Translations under genes and position numbers: made by a program
Notes under the pieces: model-generated
What the model saw: only the letters and a program-made list of their open reading frames with translations
Told to the model about the DNA's origin: nothing
The model's database searches: none
NCBI GenBank assembly: GCA_000697055.1
Contig: JNDT01002260.1
Coordinates: 1 to 38,453 of the forward strand
Origin: Saksenaea vasiformis B4078
Taxonomy: Eukaryota; Mucoromycota; Mucoromycetes; Mucorales; Saksenaeaceae
Length of the DNA stretch: 38,453 nt
Direction: 5' to 3'
In this document: positions 11,259 to 22,045 of the stretch, piece after piece
Numbering within the stretch: position 1 is the first letter of the stretch
Layout of the letters: the number at the start of each line of letters is the position of its first letter

Positions 11259-12664
11259 ATGTTTCGACATGCTTTTATTCGTCAACAACGAGCGTGTCTA
11301 TCTGTTTTCCAACCCTTTCATACTTCCGCTCGATTACGATCAGCAGCGGCTATGTCACAACAAGAAAAAGCACGGTCGAATCTAAGTGTCATTGACTTCT
11401 TTGATCCTTCTTTACCATCACCATTACAACTCTATTATACCCTTAAACATGGTGTCTCTGGTTATGCAAAACCCGGAAAGACACTGAATGACACGCCTCC
11501 AGACACTGCCATCTACTCAAGTATACAGGTTGGTGACGACGCTTATTTCAAACGCCAAGATGCTTTGGGTGTAGCGGACGGTGTAGGTGGCTGGAGAACA
11601 CAAGCTGGTAACGAATCCTGTTTTTTTTTATATCTATTTATTGATGTTCTATTTATTTTATAGGTGCAAATCCTGCTTTATATTCACGAAAACTAATGCA
11701 TTATGCTCAACTGGAATTGGATCGTATTAAAAGTAATGTTCGACCTTATCCTGCGCGCCAAGATAACCCAGATCCTGTACTTGTCCTGGAAAATGCCTAT
11801 CATCTTACAACATTGGATGCGCAGCATGAGGCAAGTAAAAAAAAAAAAAGAAAATACATGTTTCGGCGTACAAAGAAGAAACCACGGAAAATTTGGTCTA
11901 TTTGTTTTTTTTTTCTCACACACATATATACATAACAGGGTATTGTGGGGTCAACTACGGCATGTGTAGTTATTCTATGTGAAGATGAATTACGCATTGC
12001 AAATCTGGGTGATTGTGGCGTATCGGTGATCCGCCGGAATGATTATATATTTCGATCGGAGGAACAACAGCATTCGTTTAACTACCCTTATCAACTCGGC
12101 ACCGCTTCGTTTGATTCTCCGACGGATGCTCAGGTGAGAGTGAGAAGAAGACAGAGGAAGAGGAGGATGATGATGATGTGTTGTACGACCTTTTCGCTGA
12201 TATGATTATTATTATTATTAGCAATTTACGGTGAAGGTGGAGGAGGGTGATATTGTTATCTTGGCATCCGACGGGTTATTTGATAATCTTTATGATGATG
12301 AGATTATGGAAGAGGTGCAAAAATGTGTGCAACGTCGTATGACCGACCAATGCGCGGATCAAGCGACCTCAACGAATATATCGCAAGTCATATCAGATGC
12401 CTTGGCTTTGAGAGCAAAAGGAGTGAGTGAAGATCCAGATAACCCAACTTCACCTTTTCAGGTAAGAGCAATGCACGAAGGCCTCTATTATCAGGTGAGT
12501 TTATCTTGTTCACAAAAAAAAAAAAAACCATGCGATGAAGTTCGTTTTTTTCTCACATACCATTTTGTTTGTAGGGAGGAAAACTTGATGATATCACCGT
12601 TCTTGTTGCCATTGTGAATCGAGAAGAACATCCACCAGAAACATCACCACCACCATTACCCTAA
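11259..12664 (+). CDS. PTC7: Mitochondrial PP2C-type phosphatase, PTC7 family
   Basis: Exons 11259-11607, 11664-11830, 11939-12133, 12222-12494 and 12575-12664 give 357 residues in one continuous frame. The N-terminus MFRHAFIRQQRACLSVFQ is Arg-rich, Ser-rich and free of acidic residues, a good mitochondrial presequence. The PPM/PP2C motifs are all present: DALGVADGVGGWR (metal Asp), GSTTACVVIL, IANLGDCGVSVIR, ASDGLFDNLYDDEI and the final GGKLDDITVLVAIV. The wording DGVGGW and SDEQQH-like SEEQQHSFNYPYQL marks the PTC7/PPTC7 branch. Yeast Ptc7 is a matrix phosphatase acting on Coq7 in coenzyme Q synthesis; that role here is inferred from the family. Intron 2 (11831-11938) starts with GC, not GT. 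The start at 11259 is the first ATG that gives the presequence. Confidence 0.93.
11831..11938 (+). other. GC-AG intron in PTC7 gene
   Basis: The exon ends ...CAT GAG and the intron begins GCAAGT, the classical GC donor consensus after AG. The acceptor is ATAACAG before GGT ATT GTG. Only this donor keeps phase 0 into GSTTACVV; the GTAAAA two codons' distance downstream would shift the frame. It is long for this window (108 nt) because of a poly-A run. Confidence 0.8.
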
Positions 12665-13213
12665 AAAAAAAAGGACACAATACCTCTCTTGATCTATCTC
12701 TTTCATTTTGTACACTTTTTCCCTTCATACTGGCACGCATATTTTCAATAATCTCTTCAAAAAATATCATTTTTGTATATACTGATTTGCTTCTGTGTAA
12801 TACTATACATCTCGGCCCCCCCTTGTTATGACTCAATTTGTTAATTTTTCTTTTTGGTACGGCGGGCGAAAAGGCGGGAGTTTAAGATTTCCATGCTTTG
12901 CTTGCCCCATCGGCGGTTTACTCTATTTGGAAAGGATCCGAGGAGAAAGTAGGAAGGAGGAGCAAAGCCACTTTTCATATCTGATCGTCCCTTAACTCCC
13001 TAACACTTTTGGAATTTGAGATAGCTCTTGGTACAGGATATGAGCAGTTGTTATTGGTCAACAAGTTTTTTTTTTGCTTTTCTTTTGAATGACGTTGTCG
13101 TTCCAATCATTTGTTGGCATGGATGCATCAAAGAGGATGGGAAAAAAGGCAAAAAGTTGTTGCGAGTTAACTGATTGTTGATCCAATTTTTTGCGCAGGT
13201 TTGTTAGACAAAT

Positions 13214-13239
13214 AAATTATTATTATTATTATTATTATA
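13214..13239. repeat. (ATT)n microsatellite
   Basis: About eight uninterrupted ATT units in the intergenic region; similar shorter AAT/ATT runs lie near 10600 and 12205. Confidence 0.85.
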
Positions 13240-15879
13240 GCTATCAGTTGGAGAGAGCAGGTTTCTCACGTTTTAAAAGAAGAAGCCGCGTCTATACTTT
13301 TTGGTCTTAGTACACCCGTCTGCCAGTGTTATTTCCAAAAAAGTTAGATGGGACGGATGAGATGCCGATAGTCAACCTAACTTATCTGCAGCAAACGGGG
13401 TCCTTTCTTTATTTTAGTCATTTTTCTTTTCTTATCTTTCGCGGAGTTACTCTCCATGCTGTTCATCTCGTGTGTGTTTGTGACAGCATGAAAAGAGTGT
13501 CAGGATAAACGTAATATGACTCTCTCCTCCTTTTTCTTTTCATTATATGTATCCTGAAGACATACAGAAGCAATTCCGATAGTATTCGATAGGCTATCAG
13601 TGCAAGACGGATACGTTATCATGTATTAAAAAATGCGTTCTTTTGTTGAAGGATGAAACCATTACTCTTAAAGTATGATGGGCTATGGCTGTGTAACTTC
13701 TTGTAAACGAAGTAACTTTGATAAGGGACACTCTATTCTCAACCATTTAATACATTTTGTATCGTTTTTCCAGATTGTACGTGCATGCATGTGAAGCATA
13801 TACTTTATGCACGTGTGCTCTCTTTTTTATTTGTTTCTCCTCCTTGTTTCTCAATGCTGGTATATATAAATACAAGAGAACGAGAGGGAACCGCCACCCT
13901 CTTCCGTAAACTATCATTCTCCCATGACCCCTTGACAAGGGAGTCCTCCTCTATCTGTTATGCTTCTTCTGGTAAAAGGAACTGACATGCCATTGAATCA
14001 TAGAATGAAGAACGACGAACCCTTATCAATGATGGATGTCGGAGGTCATTGTCAAGTGGATAATGAAAAACACATTGTGGTAAGACTAGTATCAGGACAA
14101 AAAGGAAAAGATCATCGTACGATGGGGTAACCGAGTTGCCATCTTCAATGATTCAGGCGAAACTTTTGTCGGAGCTTATGAAGAAGGTACCAGAAACCTC
14201 CAGGGGGTCGTCACTTCTTACTGTGTGGGAAGATTTTTTTTTTTTTTTGCTTGGTTGTTTGTTATCATGATTTGCAGATGTGTTATCTGTAAAGAGATAA
14301 GGATTTTCCACATTGACTTGGGTCATCATTGTTATTCAAAAAGACGCGTGGCTCCACGTTTTTATAAGAAGCTATGTTGTTGATACAGCTGTCAGGTGTT
14401 GTAATAATCAAAGACATGACCTCGCGGGACCAATGTCCTCGGGTAAACGCCAATGGAACTCTGTGACACGCATAGAAAGTTATTCTATGGTCCAGAGTAT
14501 AAATCAATAGAAAATAATGAAGGATTCTACCCAACATTGCATGCATTGATTCATTGAGCCGCATTTGTTTCCGGTGCTACCATTGCAAAAAAAGAAAGAA
14601 AAAGAAAACAAAAAACAAAAAAAAATAGATAAATATATTCAACAAATAGATTTTTATGGTGATACTAGTTTGTGTTACGTATTTCCATTTGTTTCCGCGT
14701 GTCGGTCTGTTTACAAAAAGGACCTAGAACAGGCCCTTTTTGTTGTTATCGTGTCATTCTTTTAACAGAAGCAAAATGGGGATTCTGCCTATTCTATCTT
14801 GAGACATTCAATCAACTACTGGATTTAACCCTCTTTTGATAATGCGTAAACATCTTCAAACACGTCATGCCGAAAAACCCCACACGTGCAGCATTCCATG
14901 TACTCGGACCTAGAAAGAAGCGTGTGAATTACCCATGTTTATCTCAGCAAATGATGGCCCATCTCATTAGAATCAACCAGATTATTCGTTACCAATCGAT
15001 AAAATAACAAATCAGTAGTGATTAATTGACTCAATGCTATCAAAGAAAGTCAAAGAAAAAGAACGACGAAAAAAAAAGAGAAAAAAAGGGGGAGTTGTTT
15101 GTTTGTAAAGTTGTATAGTGGGATAGTAATAGTAGATTTAGGGATAAAAAGGTGAGAGGAGGGAGTTATGTAAAATAATGGTTGGGTGACACTTAAACAT
15201 AGTTTACCTATATATCAGTTGTACCAAATAATGCAACTTGAGGGGTGATGATGTGATCTCTGTGGTGTGATCTTTTTGTTTTTTTCTTTTTTTTTTTTTT
15301 TCCTTTAACCAATGACCATGCTGTACCAAAAAAGATGTCCAATGATATCATTTTACTTTTTGTCTTACTGAACCCCCAAATCATGTAATATTCTATAGAT
15401 CTGACCTTTTTGTGTGTCAAACGGTTTTCTCTCTCTCTTTTTCCTTCTTTCTTTTTCTTCTTTAGGTACGTACCTATCCTTACATACCTCAGTTTAAAGA
15501 TCCGACAGCGGGAAGTGATTGATAAAAAAGATAAAAAAAAAAGGAACCCAGCTATCAGAATGACGTGTCACTTTTTGAGAAAGAAAGCATACTTATTGAT
15601 GTGACCAAATTAAGTAAAAGAAAAAAGGAGAAAACAAAACTAACAAATAAGCGTAACAAGTTGGGAAAGCCGATAACTGGTGTGATTGATAAGAACCTAA
15701 GGTTTGGCGTGGGCCGGAGACGGGGAAGTGTGGGAAATTTTGATCTGATGATGCGACGTGATTGGCTTAGATTAAAAGATCAATGTTATCTTTTTTTTTT
15801 TTTTTACTGGAAATTTTTTATAATACCCAGCTCACATACTCTACAACTTAACCGGAAAACCCTAACCGGCTCCCTCCAT

Positions 15880-15893
15880 CTCTCTTCTCTTCT

Positions 15894-15937
<44 letters not shown>

Positions 15938-15965
15938 TCTCTTTCTCTTTCTCTGTCTCTTTATT
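15880..15965 (+). promoter_or_regulatory. CT-rich tract, probable leader/promoter of GATA gene
   Basis: Nearly pure C/T for about 85 bp with long CT dinucleotide runs and interspersed TATC, ending about 30 bp before the ATG at 15994. Pyrimidine tracts upstream of the start are typical of highly expressed or regulated fungal genes; the function is inferred only. Confidence 0.5.
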
Positions 15966-15993
15966 TCTTTTTTGTTCTTTGTTCTTTTTATGA

Positions 15994-17229
15994 ATGGCGC
16001 ATTCTGTACATTCTCCATCTCCAACTATTGACCCTATGAAATCACGCAAGCGATCACTAACTCGTTGTGTTCAATGTCATGCTTCTTTCCGTCCCTTACT
16101 TTGGGGCCGAGAAAGTGGCAAAGGTCCCGTCTGTGATACTTGTAGTAGTGGTGATAATGATAATCTGCACTCTTCTGCCGATGAGTCACGAGACGGTGAT
16201 AGTCAGGAGAAACTTGAAACTCAAAAAGATAAGGTCGATGAAGGCACCGTATGTGCCAACTGCCGTACGTCAACAACCCCTCTATGGCGTCGCGATACAA
16301 GTGGCAAAACCATTTGCAATGCCTGTGGTTTATATTACAAGCTGCATCGTGTTCATCGACCTGCAACCATGATGCGTACTGTTATCAAACGCCGTAAACG
16401 TTGTTCTTCATCAGAAAAGAAACAACAACAACAACAACAACAATCAACCACATCGCCATCGTCAGCTGTCGTTGAAGAATACAATGAAAAAAGACACCGT
16501 AAACAACACCAAGAATCACCGACACAGGCGCCGACTCGGAGCCCGATCGAACGTAAATTAAGTTTTGACGAAGAAGAAGCAGAAAGTTGCAGCAGCAGAA
16601 GCAGCATCGGAAGTATCACCCCTGCTCAAGATGAAATGACCTCTTTCTTTACCGAGGATCATCATAAAAGATCATCATCTTCTTCCTCCTCCTCAGGTTT
16701 CACATTGCCACCATTACATCGACCACAAGCACTTCCTCCCCTTTTCCGTTATCATCCTTATCAACGGCCACCGTCCTCCTCACCCTCATCAACAAATACT
16801 ACTACTACTACTGCTACTACTACTACTACTACTACTATGATGACGAATGAGCATATACATGCATGCAGTAATAATCTTGACGCCCTCAGATCCCAAAGAC
16901 AAGATCTCCAACGCGAAGTCACCCGGTTAACAACCCTTCTTTCCGAAACAGTAGCCATGCTCACCACCATTGACCAAGCCATGGCAAATCCAACCCCGCC
17001 AGGCCAATGCCGTGTCTGCCCGCCATCTCCTCCCTCATCGGCCGTTGAAGAACAACAAGTCGCAAGGTCCCTCCTGTCCTTAGCCTCCTCCCCACCACTA
17101 CCAAAACTGCATCCTTCTTCTTCTTCTTCCCATGAACCTCCCCATCCCCGCCTCCCGCCGATCTCCGTGTCCATGACAAAAGATTCATCTCCGCCTCCTG
17201 TGGTGGCTGTACTACCGTTCCGACCTTAG
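15994..17229 (+). CDS. GATA zinc-finger transcription factor
   Basis: Intron-less, 411 residues. A canonical GATA finger is C87-x2-C90-x17-C108-x2-C111 (TTPLWRRDTSGKTICNACG), followed by YYKLHRVHRP and the basic IKRRKR tail. Upstream, C25-x2-C28-x18-C47-x2-C50 with PLLWGRESGKGPVCDTC is a diverged first finger. The tail wording resembles fungal iron-regulatory GATA factors (SreA/Fep1/Sre1) more than nitrogen factors of the AreA type. However, the cysteine-rich block between fingers that senses iron in that class is absent; the linker has no Cys. The remainder is low complexity: Gln run, Ser runs, a (ACT)n-encoded Thr tract at about 16798-16838, then a coiled-coil/leucine-zipper-like segment (about 292-328, DALRSQRQDLQREVTRLTTL). 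The ATG at 15994 was chosen because the alternative at 15990 is out of frame. The regulon is unknown. Confidence 0.9.
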   Translation: MAHSVHSPSPTIDPMKSRKRSLTRCVQCHASFRPLLWGRESGKGPVCDTCSSGDNDNLHSSADESRDGDSQEKLETQKDKVDEGTVCANCRTSTTPLWRRDTSGKTICNACGLYYKLHRVHRPATMMRTVIKRRKRCSSSEKKQQQQQQQSTTSPSSAVVEEYNEKRHRKQHQESPTQAPTRSPIERKLSFDEEEAESCSSRSSIGSITPAQDEMTSFFTEDHHKRSSSSSSSSGFTLPPLHRPQALPPLFRYHPYQRPPSSSPSSTNTTTTTATTTTTTTMMTNEHIHACSNNLDALRSQRQDLQREVTRLTTLLSETVAMLTTIDQAMANPTPPGQCRVCPPSPPSSAVEEQQVARSLLSLASSPPLPKLHPSSSSSHEPPHPRLPPISVSMTKDSSPPPVVAVLPFRP

Positions 17230-17496
17230 TCTCTTGCTCTTCTTGAGCTTCTTTTGTTTCCTTTTTTTTTATGTTTTCATACTCCAAAACCCCTCTCTTG
17301 ATCTCTCTCTCGTGTGTCCTTTTTTTTTCTTGTTGTATATCTCGCATCTCAGCATTGTTTTCTTTTTTTTTGTTTTTAAAACATACAAGTTCAAAACTTT
17401 TTTTTTTTCCTCAAACCAAATAATACACATCATCGTTTTTTTTCTGAATGAATGATAAGAAAGAAGTAACGTTGTTATTATTATTTGCTATGATTT

Positions 17497-19369
17497 TCAT
17501 ATCCTTGCATGATGTGCTTTTTGAGCTCTTCCTGATGGATCTTCAGGACAACCCCAATCCGCGCGAGGAATCCATCGCGCAACACTCGCTGCACATGCTT
17601 TTTGTGGGAAATGTTGGTCAAATAAAACACGGTACATGTAAGCTTCTTTTGTTGTCGGCGTGTCTTTCGACCAATGTTCCGATGCTTTGACGAGCTCATC
17701 GTCACTAATCTTGGAGGCACTGTAGTCCTTGAGTGCATCAATCCAACCATAACCTACACCGTCTGAAAATTGTTCTTTTTGGCGCCAAAGAATAGTTTCA
17801 GGTAAGTAGCTTTTTCCATCTGCATCCTGCACGTCAAATGCTTTACGTAGAACGTATTTTTCCATCTTATGTTTCCGTGGCCGTCTGTCGCGTGGATCAA
17901 TCGACAGGACGACCTCCAACAACCGTTTGTCCAGAAAGGGGACTCTGGTCTCCAGGCCCCAGGCCATTGTCGATTTGTTCGCACGCAGACAATCCGCGGT
18001 ATGCAACTGTTTGACCCGGCGTACTGTCTCTGCATGAAACGACGCGTCCGAGGGTGCCGCATGGAAATAAAGATACCCACCAAAAGCCTCATCCGCACCC
18101 TCACCTGACAACACCATCTTAACACCCATTGCCTTAATCCGTCTAGCCAACAAATACATCGGCGTCGAGGCCCGGATGGTTGTCACATCATACGTCTCCA
18201 GATGATAAATCACATCACTCAACGAATCCAAAGCTTCTTGCGTGGTAAACGTATACTCATGATGGATTGTTCCAATATGTTCTGCCACTTCTCTTGCTGC
18301 CTTAAGATCAGGTGCCCCAGAAAGTCCAATGGAGAAGGAATGAAGACCCGATAAACCTTAATTGGAGTAAGTAAAGTAAAGTTCAGCTCTTTTTTTTTTC
18401 TCACCTTTGTATTCTCTTGCAGCAATGGCTGCAATCAAACTGGAATCCAATCCACCTGAAAGAAGAACACCACAAGGAACTTCACACATCAATCTTTTTT
18501 GTACGGCAGCTTCAAGTGTTTCGCGTAGAAGTTTGTAATTTACTGGTGTATTTGGGGTATTCCCTGACCACCAAGTCGGGTTGAAGTACCGCGTTGTCAT
18601 TCCTGTAGCCGAGTCGTACAGATGACCGGGCGGAAAAGCCAAAATCTTATCACAATCTTCGTTCAAGGCTTTGAGTTCTGATGCAAAATACACGGTGCCT
18701 GGCATGGCGGAATTCCAACCGTAGTACAAGGTGGTGATGCCAATGGGATCGCGTGCTGCAATCAAGCGATTGCGTCGGAAATCCAGAAGAACAAAAGAAA
18801 ACATGCCATCCAATTGCTGAAGAAGGTTTTCTGTATCCATCTCATTGTACTAGAAACAAAGTTTTTTTCAAGGTGAGAATATCGGAAAAGTCACTTACGA
18901 GGTGCAGAATAATTTCACAATCAGACCGTGTACCAAACGTACATTGCTTTTTCAGGCCTTTTCGTAATTGTTTATGATTATAGATTTCTCCATTGACAGA
19001 AAGGACAGTTTGACTTTCTTGATTGATAATGGGTTGAGAGCCGCAATCTAATCAAGCAATCAATCGGATTGAGTGTGGGTTGACTTTGCCTTATCTCTAT
19101 ACAGTCTTTTCTTTTTTTTTTTTCTTTACCAACACCAACAATGGCCAGACGTTCATGTGCGATAAGATGATTATCAATCACAAAACATCCAGACCAATCA
19201 GGGCCACGATGCCTGATCCTGATAGATTTTTTTTTAAAAAAAAAAGATAATAATCAGTACTAATCACTAAATTCTCCATTTTGTATAACTTTTTTGACAA
19301 GTCTAAAGCGTGCTGGCGATAAGCATCAATGTCACCTTGATAATTATAGACGCAGAAAATGCCACACAT
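17497..19369 (-). CDS. ASN1: Asparagine synthetase (glutamine-hydrolysing)
   Basis: Exons 19290-19369, 19130-19218, 18899-19047, 18405-18849 and 17497-18356 give 540 residues with all phases consistent. It makes asparagine from aspartate, ATP and glutamine in the cytosol. The N-terminal glutaminase domain starts MCGIFCVYN (Cys2 nucleophile) and has [34 protein letters not shown] and [12 protein letters not shown]. The synthetase domain has the ATP-binding PP-loop [18 protein letters not shown], followed by [48 protein letters not shown] and [14 protein letters not shown]. The length is slightly below yeast enzymes (about 570). Introns of 71, 82, 49 and 48 nt. It converges on the GATA gene (267 bp between stops) and diverges from ASK1. 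No Gcn4-type TGACTC site was found by eye in the 815 bp upstream. Confidence 0.96.
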
Positions 19370-20184
19370 GGAAATATCAGTAGCGAAAGATAAGAAAAAG
19401 GAGAAGGAGACAGAAATTTTTAAAATGTTCTGTCTTACTTATTTCAAAAAGACACACATAGACACGGGATGTGATAGGCCATGTCTGTGGAGGGTTTCTG
19501 GCTTCTACTACTACTACTCAGCCATCACTCTTTTCTCATCATTTCAGTATGTGAGATGATTCTATCAAATAGCTAAGGGGTCGCAGGTAAAGTTCTACTT
19601 AAAGCCAGTCCTGCTAAAACCTTCGATAAAGTTTTGCCTCATTCGAAAGAACATGATGTTTTTCGGTCATTATGAAATCTGCATGAAAATAAAATAGGTT
19701 TCAAAACTCATCCTATTAAACATGCACAATAAACATATTATTGTACCAGATAGGATAAGCTACGTGGAAGTCACTCGTATCACGCAAATGCATAAAGTGC
19801 ATAATGAGAAAAAAAAAGAAGAAGAAGAAAAGGTACATCCTGCTCCATACTGCACTTTCCAGTTTGTAAAAAAAAAAAAAAAGCTTATCTGACGAAAGAT
19901 GAGGTTTGCATAAACTTTGGTTTCAGTGATAGTCTTATCTTTCGAAAAAGAGAAGACTCTTTGTGTATATGTGTGGTCTTTTTTTCGGTGACCAAGGATT
20001 GATGTCATGGGTAAAATGGAACAATTGGATTACTGACTGAACCGACAGACACAACCCCATCATGTGCTGAACAACGACTCAATTTCTTAAAGCTTTGCTC
20101 TGTGAACGGGATGTGAATTTTGCCAAAAAGAAGAAAGAAAATAATTCGGGAAAAGTCTTAAACGGCTTACCAGTTTCTCCAACC
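19370..20184. promoter_or_regulatory. Divergent intergenic region, asparagine synthetase / ASK1
   Basis: 815 bp between divergent start codons, rich in A and T runs. A GACTCA core at about 20066 lacks the flanking T of a full Gcn4-type site. No gene or RNA is recognised. Confidence 0.4.
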
Positions 20185-21811
20185 ATGGCCCTGACCGATG
20201 AAGAAGCCGATGCAGAAATCGAAAGACTCCAACAAAATATTACCCTAAGTCTGCAGGCTATTGACCAAAATTTCGCGCGTTGTCATCAGATTGTGACTGA
20301 ACGGTTCCTGCCTACCGTGGATCGATTGACAGAAGCCAGCCAACGCGTATGGAATTTCAACAGGGTAAGTAAGAAAGACATTACTACTACCCCATATCTC
20401 ATGCAAAAACATGCGATAGATGTGGCTTCATTATTTTGATGCTGCTGGAGGTTCTGTACCTACACCTGTCGAAGGAGAAGATTACAAACATGACGGCACA
20501 ACGAATCGTCCACCATTCAGCAGTACTTCCGGATCGGTATTCCACCATCGTCTCCATGATCCAACCGCGACCTCACCTTCTTTATCACTGCATTCCCATG
20601 GAAGACTACGACCTACACGTCCTCCCTTACCACGCCCTCCGCAACGAAGGCTCTCTGTACCACACAGCATCCATCATGACACAAGCTCCACCTCTTCATC
20701 CAAACAGTCACCAGGTATCGGTTCTGTTTCCGTTACAGAAGATGATAATAGCGAAGCAACACAAAGAGATCATCGCGGGTTCGCACTTTCACCACCACGG
20801 ACGATACCCTTTGCACGAACACCTGCACAATTGTTACGGACACCCAGAAGAGAAGCAGCGAGGATCATGACGGAAGATATCCTGTGGTCCGCCGGAGGAC
20901 ATGACCCATCCTCTTCTTCCTCCTCTTCCTTCTCTAACATCTCTAAAAGCAAAACCCGATCGAGTATGGAAAATGCATGGACAGAGAGCAATCTCGATAA
21001 AGAAGATGAAGCGGGAAGAGCCAAATTTGAAACATTTGCACTGAAACGGAAACTTCATCTGCAACAAATGGGCGAACATGAAGAACTACCCTCGATTTCA
21101 CCTCGTAATCGATCACCCATGGCACAAGGTCCATGGGTGGCGGATCGTGTTCTTCCTAGCACACCCACGATGCAACGCGTCATGACAACATACAATCAAG
21201 ATTTACGGACAATGAAACGACCACGATTAGATGATGATGAAGAAGAACAAGAAGCAGAAGATGCGACACATCGATCACGAGAGGACGAAGATAGCAGTAG
21301 GAATAATAATAATAATAATAATAATAGTCATACATCCTTTGATTATGAGGATCCACTGATGAACAGTCGTCAAAGTAACGAAGGGGAAGAAGAAGAACAA
21401 GAAGAACAAGAAGCGCATGAATTTTCAGAACCAATCCAACCGCACGAGACACTAAGGACACCTACCAACAGTCATAGTTATTATTACAGTCCAGCACGGA
21501 TGTCACCCAGTATGCATAGTGTCGCATCGACTTCCACAATGACGATGATAACGGGCATGACAGGACAGATCCCTGCTCGTTTCAGTCTTGATTATTTCGC
21601 AGCAGCGTTTAGAACACCTCCTGGATCAACACAATTAACAGCGGTCTACTGTTTATTCGCAGATCGACCTGGACAAATGCTGACAAAAGAGGATGTCTTG
21701 GCATTATTACCAGATTATGGACACGAAACCATCTCCCTACTTGTTGATCTACTTGCTCGAAAACGATTCTTGAAAAAAGTGGGTACCGCTGGCTGGACAA
21801 TACGTAGATAA
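20185..21811 (+). CDS. ASK1: DASH/Dam1 complex subunit ASK1
   Basis: Exons 20185-20364 and 20420-21811 (55-nt intron, phase 0) give 523 residues. The DASH complex links kinetochores to spindle microtubules. Residues about 8-75 match the Ask1 domain: EIERLQQNITLSLQAIDQNF, HQIVTERFLPTVDRL, and after the intron MWLHYFDAAGGS (the family pattern is a Trp, phenylalanines and a small-residue end). The ATG at 20185 sits in ACCATGG; upstream frame has no ATG. The middle is disordered: Ser, Asn and Glu runs, several Ser/Thr-Pro sites such as RTPAQLLRTPRR and PSTPTMQ, suitable for CDK phosphorylation as known for yeast Ask1. The last about 75 residues (from FSLDYFAAAFRTPPGSTQL) are well ordered and resemble a winged-helix fold, ending LLVDLLARKRFLKKVG. 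At 523 residues it is longer than the yeast proteins (about 300). Confidence 0.88.
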
Positions 21812-22045
21812 AACTCTCTGTTTATTTATTTATTTATACATACATCATTCTTACGCATGCCATTGTTCATATTCATTTATCCGACAGAGCCTTTTTTTTT
21901 TTTTTGGCGTACAGGGTCTGGTGAAGGGCTCTGAGTTTTTTTTTTCCTCAATTCTGAATCACACGCTAAAGAATGAACTAACTAGTAGAACTTTTTTCTC
22001 TCTTTTCTCTGCCTTTCTCCTCCTTTTTTTTCCAACTTTTCCCAC

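Larger units (their letters stand above)
12665..15993. other. 3.3 kb gene-free region upstream of the GATA factor
   Basis: No ORF with family resemblance or good splice context. Content: an (ATT)n microsatellite at about 13215-13239, a near-palindrome at about 13926-13945 (GACCCCTTGACAAGGGAGTC), many homopolymers, and a long CT/TC tract from about 15880 to 15965 just before the GATA-factor ATG. A short frame at about 14099-14220 reads like protein but has no start, splice or family support. The length and the pyrimidine tract fit an extended regulatory region and leader for a transcription-factor gene. Confidence 0.5.

Noticed and set aside
13987..14220. Protein-like reading around an ATG at 13987 and a frame reading KIIVRWGNRVAIFNDSGETF
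   Set aside because: The two parts are in different frames with no plausible intron between them, and neither matches a family I know.
14716..14750. Hairpin followed by T-run resembling a bacterial terminator
   Set aside because: The window is eukaryotic, and T-runs are everywhere in its intergenic DNA.
20436..20870. 144-codon plus-strand ORF in another frame over ASK1 exon 2
   Set aside because: The phase-0 splice to the 20420 frame gives the conserved MWLHYFDAAGGS; the alternative frame loses the Ask1 domain end.
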